Shown: one piece after another, positions 13,417 to 20,866 of the stretch | Layout: each line of letters opens with the position of its first letter | How positions within the stretch are numbered: position 1 is the stretch's first letter | IMG/VR virus record: IMGVR_UViG_3300017751_002750 | Location: 1-38,024 of that record | Origin: a virus | Length of the DNA: 38,024 nt | Direction: 5' to 3' (one strand) | Translations under genes and position numbers: made by a program | The notes under the pieces: generated by a model | Database searches by the model: none | What the model saw: the letters and a program-made list of their open reading frames with translations, nothing else | What the model was told of the DNA's origin: nothing

Positions 13417-14563
13417 TGCTATCCTCAGTAGTGGTTTCTTGTTCATCAAAGTTTACACCTTGGTCCACTTTCGTGTATAAGTCCAAGAAAGCCAGTTTAG
13501 TATCATCGTCAAATCTCGCAATACATAGGTCGATTGACTTCATTTTATCTTTAAAGATGGAGAAGGTTTGGACGATGTGGCACAACCTTCTTGTTGAAAT
13601 AACTTCGTCAACACCATCATCATAGAAGGTCTTTCTGATGATATCGGCCCAAGCCACTAGATTCTCTGCGAACCCATCATCAACCAAGTCAAACTTCTCC
13701 ATGTGTTTGATTACAATTTTCTTTTCAACAGTTTGTGAAGGGAACTGTTGGTCAACAGCCACTGTGAACCTCTCCAAGAATGCATCATCAATGATAGATG
13801 CCGCGGTGAATCTTCCGTCTTCCGAACCTTTACCTTTGGTATTGGCAGTCGCTATAACATTGAAACCAGCCGCTGGAGTGATTGTTTCACCCGTTTTCTT
13901 AACCAGAACAGGTTTACCTTCAAGTATACCTTGAAGACACATAATTTTATTTGTAGCTCTATCAATTTCGTCGAGAAGAAGGATAGCGCCGTTTTCCATA
14001 GCCTTGAGTACCGGTCCTTTTGAAAAGACAGTCTCGCCATTAATAAGTCTAAATCCACCAAGTAAATCATCCTCGTCAGTTTCTGGGTTAATTTGAACCC
14101 TAATAAATTCTCTACCGAGCTTAGCGGCAGCTTGTTCAACCATAAAGGTCTTTCCGTTACCTGATAGTCCAGATATATATACCGGATAGAACATTTCAGA
14201 TTTAATAATCTTAACTACATCTGTAAAAGCACCCCAAGGGACGAATGTTGGGTCGACCTTGGCATAATTATGTTCATCGTTAACAATCGACTGCATTTGA
14301 GCAGCTGCAACTGGAGCTGATTCCATAGTATTTACTACTTCCGTATTCATTTTCGGTTTGACCGCTTCGATAGAAGCAGACAGGTCATAGGTGCCGATTT
14401 TTACTCTGGCATCCTTGGCAATTAAGGGGACAAAATCTGGACTTCTATATCCCATAGATTTTGCAGTATCCACGATCACATTCTTCCTGAATTGTGTCTG
14501 GTCTGGGTACATTGTCATTAGCTGTTTGACAATGTTTTGGGTTGATATTCTCACTTCATTCAT
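13397..14563 (-). CDS. MoxR/CobS-like AAA+ ATPase
   Basis: A 388-aa AAA+ protein of the MoxR/CobS class. Residues 1-110 form an N-terminal domain with helix MNEVRISTQNIVKQLMTMYP. Walker A SGLSGNGKT is at 131-139, then RVQINPETDEDDLLGGFRL, Walker B ILLLDEID (194-201) and sensor NVIATANTKGKG. Marine T4-like phages carry this gene, usually labelled cobS after the cobaltochelatase subunit. MoxR-type ATPases work with VWA proteins as unfoldases or chaperones, and the next gene (14691-16832) encodes such a partner. Both genes have identical promoter-leader sequences. No other cobalamin gene is present, so a role in remodelling a protein complex is as likely as metal chelation. Confidence 0.9.
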   Translation of the reverse strand: MNEVRISTQNIVKQLMTMYPDQTQFRKNVIVDTAKSMGYRSPDFVPLIAKDARVKIGTYDLSASIEAVKPKMNTEVVNTMESAPVAAAQMQSIVNDEHNYAKVDPTFVPWGAFTDVVKIIKSEMFYPVYISGLSGNGKTFMVEQAAAKLGREFIRVQINPETDEDDLLGGFRLINGETVFSKGPVLKAMENGAILLLDEIDRATNKIMCLQGILEGKPVLVKKTGETITPAAGFNVIATANTKGKGSEDGRFTAASIIDDAFLERFTVAVDQQFPSQTVEKKIVIKHMEKFDLVDDGFAENLVAWADIIRKTFYDDGVDEVISTRRLCHIVQTFSIFKDKMKSIDLCIARFDDDTKLAFLDLYTKVDQGVNFDEQETTTEDSNEEINF

Positions 14564-14569
14564 AATTAA

Positions 14570-14601
14570 AACTCCTTATCATTTAATATAGGTATATTAT
14601 A
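14570..14601 (-). repeat. 32-bp promoter-leader repeat, copy 1
   Basis: These 32 bases are identical to 16836-16867. On the minus strand they run from the TATAAT -10 box through the leader to the AAGGAGTT ribosome-binding site of the MoxR-type ATPase gene. Confidence 0.9.
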
Positions 14602-14624
14602 CTACCATTACTGCAATTTGTCAA
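14596..14624 (-). promoter_or_regulatory. sigma70-type early promoter of the MoxR-type ATPase
   Basis: TTGACA (14619-14624), 17-bp spacer, TATAAT (14596-14601) on the minus strand; both hexamers are perfect. The -35 lies in a small dyad, TCAACA/TGTTGA around AAAG. Confidence 0.9.
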
Positions 14625-14690
14625 CACTTTTGTTGAAAAAAAGTATATTATTTTTATATCTTTTTGTTATATACATATTTCCTTTTATAA

Positions 14691-16832
14691 TCAAGCAACT
14701 GCCTTACCGAACTTAGTCATCAAGACTTTGTTTAGTTTCTTACTCTTGGCGAACTTCTTAAATGCCGTTCTGATGTTGGCATTTGAAGCGTCATCTGATA
14801 CAGAGAACTCGTCTTCCTGTGTGTCCAGATTCTTGCCACCTTTCACAAGGTAGTACTCTTTGTAACCAAGTACGTTATTAACTGAAACACACTTGTTTTT
14901 TCTGTACTCTTTGTTAGCCTCTGCCTTGTACTCGTCAGAGTATTTGTTTAATTCATCCGATAGAATCCACAATCTCTGTCTCCAATCACTGTTATCGTTA
15001 GCCATGAAGAAGCCGATGTTATTTGTACCATACTTTTTCTTCATGTTACCGAGAAGAGCTTTAGTAATATTCCTTGATCCGTTTTTGCACTTGATAAAAG
15101 AACCATCAATACTAAACGCTACATTGTACCTATCAGGCCAAATTCTGTTATCGTCATTACCTTTATGATATACCGACATTCTGTTTGCATCGCCATCCGT
15201 AAAGGTGATGAAATTCATTTTCTCAACACCATGCTTCTGTTTGAACTTCTTTACAAGGTGATGAGATATTACCAATGCCTGGTTAAGTGGTGTTGAACCC
15301 CACTCCTCATATCTACACAAAGCATTCCATCCATTCATTTTTGTTCTAAAGAACATGTGTTCCATTGAATTTAAGAAATCTGTTTTACTGAATGATGATG
15401 AACAGATATGAGGCATTGATAACCCATCCATTTCCATAACTTCATTATTCTTCTGAAAGTCCCAATCAAAGGCATCGTTACCAGTAGTAAACCCATACAC
15501 ATCAAACGGAATGTTTGTAGCTTTACAAAACATAACCAAGTGCATAACTTGATCAAGTACTTGTTTCATTGAACCTGACATTGAACCTGACATATCAACC
15601 AGAAGCATCATTCCGTGATTCTTGGCATTGGCCAGATTAGTAGCGGTTAGAAAGATGTCTTCGTTAGTCTTATAAGACCAAAGTTTGTTTACATCCAAAG
15701 TACCAGTCTTAGCAGTTGTAGCTCTACTGTACTGATACGCCGCTTTTCTCATTTCAAATTCTTTTACAGCAACCTGGACATTCTTTTTAAGTCCTTTCAT
15801 GTACTGTTTAAATTCTTCTGGAGTATATGCAGTCTCAAAATCTTTTTTCATCCATGAATCATCATCAAAGGATGCTTTGTGAGTTTCTCTTGCAGATTTT
15901 AACTTCTTGTAATCAATTACTGCCTTACTTATAATTTCTTTATTCACATCATTAAAGAATATTGGCTGCTTACCGTCTTCGCCTTGGTCGATCAGCTCTT
16001 TCTCTTTTTCTCTAAAGATTGTATCAGTAATGGATATATCTTCGTCTTTATGTACTGGTTCAGCAGCCTTAACAGAAACTGGTTCTTCACCACTCTCTAG
16101 TTCTTCTTCGGTTTCTTCACCCGAATCCGATGGTTGTTCTTGTTGTTGTTCTTGTTCTTCTGACTCTGTCTCTTCGCCATCATCATGTCCTGGTGAATCA
16201 AAATTGTCATTACTTTCTGACTCTTGATCATCATCCGAAGAATCATCAACTTGTGGTTCAGGTTTCTGCATCAACTCTTCTTGGTTCTCTTTAGTCCAAG
16301 CCAAGATGTCTCTTACAAGGTCCAATACCTCTTCAAATGATTTGGTAGTTAAAGACCTATCTAGGAATACTTTTTCTTCTGATGTAAACGGCACATCCAA
16401 CTTAGAACCAAGTTTAGTTTTAAGATTGATTTTGTCGATTAGTTTAATTTCATCCCATTCAATATCTGTAAGGTCTCCGAAGAAGTCTCTTTCAAGTAAC
16501 TGTTCGTAGCCTCTGTTAAAAGAACCGACCAAACCAGGGTATCTTGACTGGATTTTTCTTTCGATTCTAGCATCTTCAATGACATTGATATAAGTCCTAG
16601 GGCAACCTTTTAATTTCTCAGGGCTGTCATGCCAACCTTCAAATGGAGTTTCTAGTGCGTGACCAACTTCATGGCCAACAAACAAATCATATACATCTTT
16701 GTGCATATCATCCCACAGTGGTAACCCGAGAACACGATTTTTGAGGTCAAACCAAGCAGTCTTATAGTTACCATGTTGCACGGTAACATTCTCTTTAGCG
16801 AGTAGTTTCGGTAGTAGTGAAGATTTGTTCAT
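14691..16832 (-). CDS. HExxH metalloprotease-like and VWA-domain protein (CobT-like), partner of the AAA+ ATPase
   Basis: A 713-aa multi-domain protein. Near the N-terminus FVGHEVGHALETP carries HExxH (H54, E55, H58), and YINVIEDARIER (E86, D87) could give the third zinc ligand, as in gluzincins. Residues about 195-255 are an acidic, Glu/Gln-rich linker. The C-terminal VWA domain has MIDAS motif LLVDMSGSMSG (413-417 DMSGS) and TFTDGDANR. CobT-type VWA proteins pair with MoxR/CobS ATPases, and that ATPase is the next gene downstream under an identical leader. Whether the HExxH is an active protease is not known; CobT homologues usually keep only the E/DAR part. Its size suits a regulated chaperone or protease working late in particle or host remodelling (inference). 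Confidence 0.85.
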   Translation of the reverse strand: MNKSSLLPKLLAKENVTVQHGNYKTAWFDLKNRVLGLPLWDDMHKDVYDLFVGHEVGHALETPFEGWHDSPEKLKGCPRTYINVIEDARIERKIQSRYPGLVGSFNRGYEQLLERDFFGDLTDIEWDEIKLIDKINLKTKLGSKLDVPFTSEEKVFLDRSLTTKSFEEVLDLVRDILAWTKENQEELMQKPEPQVDDSSDDDQESESNDNFDSPGHDDGEETESEEQEQQQEQPSDSGEETEEELESGEEPVSVKAAEPVHKDEDISITDTIFREKEKELIDQGEDGKQPIFFNDVNKEIISKAVIDYKKLKSARETHKASFDDDSWMKKDFETAYTPEEFKQYMKGLKKNVQVAVKEFEMRKAAYQYSRATTAKTGTLDVNKLWSYKTNEDIFLTATNLANAKNHGMMLLVDMSGSMSGSMKQVLDQVMHLVMFCKATNIPFDVYGFTTGNDAFDWDFQKNNEVMEMDGLSMPHICSSSFSKTDFLNSMEHMFFRTKMNGWNALCRYEEWGSTPLNQALVISHHLVKKFKQKHGVEKMNFITFTDGDANRMSVYHKGNDDNRIWPDRYNVAFSIDGSFIKCKNGSRNITKALLGNMKKKYGTNNIGFFMANDNSDWRQRLWILSDELNKYSDEYKAEANKEYRKNKCVSVNNVLGYKEYYLVKGGKNLDTQEDEFSVSDDASNANIRTAFKKFAKSKKLNKVLMTKFGKAVA

Positions 16833-16835
16833 ATT

Positions 16836-16867
16836 AACTCCTTATCATTTAATATAGGTATATTATA
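16836..16867 (-). repeat. 32-bp promoter-leader repeat, copy 2
   Basis: Identical to 14570-14601 over 32 bases, covering -10 box, leader and AAGGAGTT ribosome-binding site of the VWA-protein gene. The sequences on either side differ. Confidence 0.9.
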
Positions 16868-16890
16868 TCAGAAAATAGGGGTGTTGTAAA
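16862..16890 (-). promoter_or_regulatory. sigma70-type early promoter of the VWA-protein gene
   Basis: TTTACA (16885-16890), 17-bp spacer, TATAAT (16862-16867) on the minus strand. The -35 hexamer falls in the loop of the hairpin at 16876-16897. Confidence 0.85.
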
Positions 16891-16897
16891 CCCCCTA
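16872..16897 (-). terminator. probable terminator after gp46
   Basis: On the minus strand TAGGGG (16892-16897) pairs with CCCCTA (16876-16881) around a 10-nt loop, followed by TTTT (16872-16875). It lies 65 bases past the gp46 stop. The U tract is short. It shares its loop with the next -35 box. Confidence 0.5.
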
Positions 16898-16961
16898 GGC
16901 GTTAAAAAACGATATTTTTTTATACTTTTTTCTTATATCCTTATAACTAAAAGGAATAAGT

Positions 16962-18677
16962 CTATCGTATTTTGCTGAAATTCTTGTGTTTAAAGAATTC
17001 TATTTTACTGCGGAACTTGTTCTCTAGCAGATCTCCCTTATGTGATATAATAAACACATTGGAATCATCATCTAGCGTACTTAAAATCTTTGTAAGATTC
17101 TCAACACCATCCACATCCAAACTTGAATCAAAGGTTTCATCCAAGATCAGCAGATTGGTACTGGCTGAATTCTTCATCTTAGCTATCTGTCTCCATGTAA
17201 ATAGGAGAGACAAGTCAATTCTCTGTTTCTCACCTTCGGAGAATGATGCATAATTAAATGAATCTCTATGTCTTGACCTGATAGTTTCGTTAAAGTTTTC
17301 GTCCAGATGAAATGCAACAAAGAAGTCAAGAATCTGTAAATAGTTATTAATTAACCTATTCATAACTGGTAGATACTGTTTAATGACTTTGGTCTTAATC
17401 CCCGTGTCTTTTAGCATCTCACCGATTACTTCGTTATAGGTTCTTTCTTCAACATACTCTAGCTTCTTTTCAGTAGCTAAATCTTTTGACTCTCTCAATT
17501 GGCCAAGTTCTTTCTTAGCTCCTTTTAAGTCTCCAGACTGCCCAGATAACCCATTAATTTCTTTCTGTACTTTATCCACTTCACGTTGAATAACAGATAT
17601 CTTATCATTGTTTGAGTTAATACGTTGCTGTCTCTGTCTCAGCTCATTTAACTTGTTCTTGATTTCAATACCTTCTCTTTCTGCAATAGCAACTTCTTTT
17701 TGAATATTCTGTATATCATTTTGAACATCAGAAGCTGTTTTCTTAATATCACTTAGTTTAGCAGTTTTAATATCTACACTAATCTCTTGTTCACAAGTTG
17801 GACAATTATCATTGTCTTCAAAGAATCTTGCATCTTTGACCAATGATTTAATCTTGTTATTATTCTGTGCTTGTGCAGTCTTAATATCAGACATTCTATC
17901 CATGAATGTTGATTGTGACTTTTCTTCAGCCTGTAGCTGTACTGTAAGATTCTTACCTATAGTTTGAGAATCCTCGAATAGTTTACTAATCTCGGATTTA
18001 TGTTCTTCTATAGACAGACGTTTCTGTTCCATCATGTCTTTATTAATAGATTGCAGATCTTTGATATACTTTTCTTGTGATTCCATCTTAGTCTTATATA
18101 ACTCTATCTGATGGTTTATATCACCCAGTTCATCTTTGATTTTGGAGTTTCTTTCTTTTAATAGCATATTCATCTTTGAGAATATTTGGATATCCAATAG
18201 GTCTTCAATGACTGCTCTACGGCTCCACGCTGGTAGTTGCATAAATGGAATAAATGAACTACTTCCTAACACAACTACTTGGTGGAAAGACTTATGATTT
18301 AGCTTTAATATATTAGTTTCCAAGAATTTTTGAAAGTCTCGCATACTTGATGCTTGATTAATCATATTTCCATTCTGCCAGATTTCAAACTTGTTGGGTT
18401 TAATACCACGAACAATCTTAAATTCTGCATTACCAATATCAAACTCTACTTCTACTATAGCTTTCTTACCATTAATTGAATTAACCAATTGAATCTTGGC
18501 TATATCACGGTGGGGTTTACCAAACAGACCGAATGATAATGCATCCAATAATGTGGATTTACCAGCGCCGTTTTGGCCTACAATAAGTGTGGTTGGTGAT
18601 TTGTCTAGTTTTACTTCAATGAATTCGTCGCCGGTGGATAAAAAATTCTTCCACTTACATGATTTAAAATGTATCAT
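16962..18677 (-). CDS. 46: recombination endonuclease subunit, SMC-like ATPase (T4 gp46)
   Basis: A 571-aa Rad50/SbcC-type ATPase. It starts MIHFKSCKWKNFLSTGDEFI with Walker A VGQNGAGKST (residues 33-42). A long coiled coil in the middle is interrupted near residue 290 by the zinc hook NCPTCEQE. The C-terminal part has the signature FSEGEKQRIDLSL and Walker B LLILDETFDSSLD. With nuclease gp47 it resects double-strand ends for recombination-dependent replication and helps degrade host DNA. Its ATG overlaps the gp47 stop (ATGA). The coiled coil (about 160-400) has the even charge pattern expected. Confidence 0.97.
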   Translation of the reverse strand: MIHFKSCKWKNFLSTGDEFIEVKLDKSPTTLIVGQNGAGKSTLLDALSFGLFGKPHRDIAKIQLVNSINGKKAIVEVEFDIGNAEFKIVRGIKPNKFEIWQNGNMINQASSMRDFQKFLETNILKLNHKSFHQVVVLGSSSFIPFMQLPAWSRRAVIEDLLDIQIFSKMNMLLKERNSKIKDELGDINHQIELYKTKMESQEKYIKDLQSINKDMMEQKRLSIEEHKSEISKLFEDSQTIGKNLTVQLQAEEKSQSTFMDRMSDIKTAQAQNNNKIKSLVKDARFFEDNDNCPTCEQEISVDIKTAKLSDIKKTASDVQNDIQNIQKEVAIAEREGIEIKNKLNELRQRQQRINSNNDKISVIQREVDKVQKEINGLSGQSGDLKGAKKELGQLRESKDLATEKKLEYVEERTYNEVIGEMLKDTGIKTKVIKQYLPVMNRLINNYLQILDFFVAFHLDENFNETIRSRHRDSFNYASFSEGEKQRIDLSLLFTWRQIAKMKNSASTNLLILDETFDSSLDVDGVENLTKILSTLDDDSNVFIISHKGDLLENKFRSKIEFFKHKNFSKIR

Positions 18678-19735
18678 ACTACCTCTAAGTTTTGTGCTTC
18701 AGTATATAATTTGCGTAGTTCAACCTTGATATGGTCTTTATCAAGTTCAGTATCTACTGCTTCAACATAGGAATCAAGTAGTTCGGTAGTATCTTCTAGC
18801 GAGACCTTCTCGTCTTCGACGCTGTCTCCCATATACTCCTCAAATGATTCTGCAATCTTTAACTCATATGTCTCAATAGATTGTAATTTATCCACAAATT
18901 TATCGAACATATACAAGTCATTTTTATTTATAACAATGAGCTTAATAAACTTTTTCTCATATTGAGATACATCCACATTGCTATAATCAGTCTTAGTATC
19001 GTCATAGATTACCTTCTTAAACATAGTAATAGGGTTACGCACAGGGGTAACTTCTCTTGTTTCTGTATCAAGAACATGAAAATACTTAGGGTCGTCAACA
19101 TCTGCCCATGTAAACTCCATTTGTGAACCCAAGTACTTAACATTACCAGAGCTCGATCTTGTATGGAAATGACCAGATAGTACTAGTTCAAACCTAGAGA
19201 ATATATCTGCATTCATACCGTGTGGATTCGGAACACCAGCCAATAAATCAAACCCCTTCAACTCTAAATGTGCTCCAAGAATAGGTGCATTACAATTAAG
19301 AGCCCACTTAGTATATTCTTCATAGTTGGCATTGTTAATCCATGGAATAACTGCGACTCCAAGTCCATCATAATCCAACACAGTGGGTTTCATTATAATA
19401 TTTACATTACTTGTAAAATACCCTAGCAGTTCTTTGAGGCTACAAAGTTCGTTGGTGTTTTTGTAGAACACATCATGATTTCCGGGTATAATATCCATGG
19501 TAATCCCTGCATCACGCATAGGCTCAAGAAAATGCTTACGATTAGCATTAAGTGCTTTAAAGTTAACGAATTTTCTGTGTTCATAATAGTCTCCTAGGTG
19601 CAGGATATTTTTGATATTGTGTTCTTTTAGATACGGAAAGAATATTTCCTCATAAAATCTTTCTTGATACTTTAGAAATATATCTGACGAATTTCTTACC
19701 CCACAATGGGTATCATTTAAAATAGCTACTTTCAT
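18674..19735 (-). CDS. 47: recombination endonuclease subunit, Mre11-like (T4 gp47)
   Basis: A 353-aa calcineurin-type phosphoesterase. The metal-binding motifs are in order: ILNDTHCGVRN (D8, H10), HLGDYYEHR, IPGNHDVF and LSGHFHTRSS. This is the nuclease half of the gp46/gp47 complex, equivalent to Mre11/SbcD. The order gp55-gp47-gp46 is tightly packed, with a 3-base gap after gp55 and an ATGA overlap with gp46. No Shine-Dalgarno is evident, so translation probably depends on coupling to gp55. Confidence 0.96.
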   Translation of the reverse strand: MKVAILNDTHCGVRNSSDIFLKYQERFYEEIFFPYLKEHNIKNILHLGDYYEHRKFVNFKALNANRKHFLEPMRDAGITMDIIPGNHDVFYKNTNELCSLKELLGYFTSNVNIIMKPTVLDYDGLGVAVIPWINNANYEEYTKWALNCNAPILGAHLELKGFDLLAGVPNPHGMNADIFSRFELVLSGHFHTRSSSGNVKYLGSQMEFTWADVDDPKYFHVLDTETREVTPVRNPITMFKKVIYDDTKTDYSNVDVSQYEKKFIKLIVINKNDLYMFDKFVDKLQSIETYELKIAESFEEYMGDSVEDEKVSLEDTTELLDSYVEAVDTELDKDHIKVELRKLYTEAQNLEVV

Positions 19736-19738
19736 ATA

Positions 19739-20311
19739 TTATACCATAAATAATTCTAGTTTTTCACGTTCTTTTTCTTCTTTAGCAAATTCTTTAATCT
19801 TAGCGTCTTTAGTCTTCACTTGATCAATTCTTTGTCTTAAAGTATCAACGTACTGTAGAGTCTGTTCTGCTCCTGCATCATCCATACCCATAGCTACAAA
19901 ATCTTCAATTCCACATTTCTCAATATATCTGAACTTAATGTCTTGTTGTTTCTTTTCTTTAGTTATTCGCCTAATAAAGGCGAAGTAGCATATCTGTGTA
20001 AAGTATGAGAATGCATTAGGTTTACCAGTCCTAGTGGCAGCTTCGATATTATAATTACTGATAGCTCTTAAACAATTTTCTACTGCATCCATAACCATTT
20101 CTTCGCGATATGTATATCTTACAAAGTTCGGTCTGTGAGATAGACCCTCCGCAATCTTAATAAAGCATTCAGCAATATAATTGGTTACTATAGGTGCATC
20201 TGTATCAGCTTCACGAGCAGCAAGTGCGGATTTAGCATAATCATAGACTGCTTCAGAGAAGTCTCTGTTATTAACGTAATGTGGTTTTTCTTTGGGCTTT
20301 AACTTGGCCAT
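19739..20311 (-). CDS. 55: late-transcription sigma factor (T4 gp55)
   Basis: A 190-aa protein matching T4 gp55: HYVNNRDFSEAVYDYA at the start, IAECFIKIAEGLSHRPNF, then EEMVMDAVENCLRAISNYNI and NAFSYFTQICYFAFIRRITK, the region-2-like helices that recognise TATAAATA. It directs host RNA polymerase to late promoters. The C-terminus EKLELFMV is acidic-hydrophobic, as expected for the clamp-binding tail that couples late transcription to replication. TATAAATA boxes at several places in this window are its likely targets. It has its own early promoter at 20338-20366. Confidence 0.93.
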   Translation of the reverse strand: MAKLKPKEKPHYVNNRDFSEAVYDYAKSALAAREADTDAPIVTNYIAECFIKIAEGLSHRPNFVRYTYREEMVMDAVENCLRAISNYNIEAATRTGKPNAFSYFTQICYFAFIRRITKEKKQQDIKFRYIEKCGIEDFVAMGMDDAGAEQTLQYVDTLRQRIDQVKTKDAKIKEFAKEEKEREKLELFMV

Positions 20312-20337
20312 ATTTGGGTTTCCTCCATAATTAGTAT

Positions 20338-20366
20338 ATTATAACACATTTGAGTGACAATGTAAA
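20338..20366 (-). promoter_or_regulatory. sigma70-type early promoter of gp55-gp47-gp46
   Basis: TTTACA (20361-20366), 17-bp spacer, TATAAT (20338-20343) on the minus strand, with CTTTACATTG and GTGTTATAATATAC context. Confidence 0.88.
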
Positions 20367-20401
20367 GAGCTAATTTAATTTAATTATTTTTAACAAAATG
20401 G

Positions 20402-20430
20402 TTGACAAATAGGGCTGAATAGTATATAAT
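20402..20430 (+). promoter_or_regulatory. sigma70-type promoter facing the opposite way
   Basis: TTGACA (20402-20407), 17-bp spacer, TATAAT (20425-20430) on the plus strand; both hexamers perfect. It is the only such promoter seen facing against the genes. The predicted RNA starts near 20437 and soon meets a weak hairpin, ACTATA/TATAGT around AATTAATG followed by TTTCTTT, at the 3' end of the gene at 20467-20865. It could make a short or antisense RNA. Confidence 0.75.
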
Positions 20431-20466
20431 ATATTAGTCGTCCGGGGGGATAGAGGTATACTATAA

Positions 20467-20865
20467 TTAATGTATAGTTTCTTTACTCTGGATGTGGTCG
20501 TCATACTCATCATACTCATCTTCTACTTCAAATTTATTAGCTATCTGATTAGTTATTCTCTCTACTATAGCTTCCATTGACTCGGGTGGTGGGAGTGGTT
20601 CTTTCTTAGCTAATGCATACTTAATATATTCTTTCTTTATATCTTCCACAACACTAGAATCACCAATAATATTATGTTTGTCTATAGAATACTGCTTCTG
20701 TTCAGAGAAAGGAAACCATGGAGAGAACTGGTAACCGCCGACCATAGTACTATAAACAGCAACTGGCCGTTCAATCATATAATTGTCTCGGTTATTATTA
20801 CTCACTAATGCAATGATATTATCACCATTAATAAGTTTAAAATTTCTAATATTAAGGTCTTCCAT
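20467..20865 (-). CDS. Sm-like (Hfq/LSm-fold) small protein B
   Basis: A 132-aa protein that appears paralogous to the 97-aa protein at 6116-6409: FKLINGDNIIALVS, then GGYQFSPWFPFSEQKQYSID and a helical stretch VVEDIKKEYIKYAL. It adds a Pro-rich link (EPLPPPESM) and a very acidic tail EVEDEYDEYDDH. A beta-barrel nucleic-acid or protein-binding role is plausible but not shown. It follows uvsW with a one-base gap and has a TATAAATA box just before its ATG. The antisense promoter at 20402-20430 faces its 3' end. Confidence 0.65.
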   Translation of the reverse strand: MEDLNIRNFKLINGDNIIALVSNNNRDNYMIERPVAVYSTMVGGYQFSPWFPFSEQKQYSIDKHNIIGDSSVVEDIKKEYIKYALAKKEPLPPPESMEAIVERITNQIANKFEVEDEYDEYDDHIQSKETIH

Positions 20866-20866
20866 A

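Noticed and set aside
13397-14563. Calling the AAA+ protein a cobalamin-synthesis CobS.
   Set aside because: The similarity is to the general MoxR/CobS class. With no other cobalamin gene and a HExxH-VWA partner, a cobalt-chelatase role is not supported here.
14608-14676. A 22-aa ORF (MYITKRYKNN...) on the minus strand after the VWA-protein gene.
   Set aside because: It runs through the promoter of the next gene, including the -35 box, and has AT-driven composition.
20471-20581. A 36-aa hydrophobic plus-strand ORF (MYSFFTLDVVVILIILIF...) just after the plus-strand promoter.
   Set aside because: Its hydrophobicity is what the reverse complement of an acidic Glu/Asp/Tyr-rich tail would give, and it lacks a well-placed ribosome-binding site.
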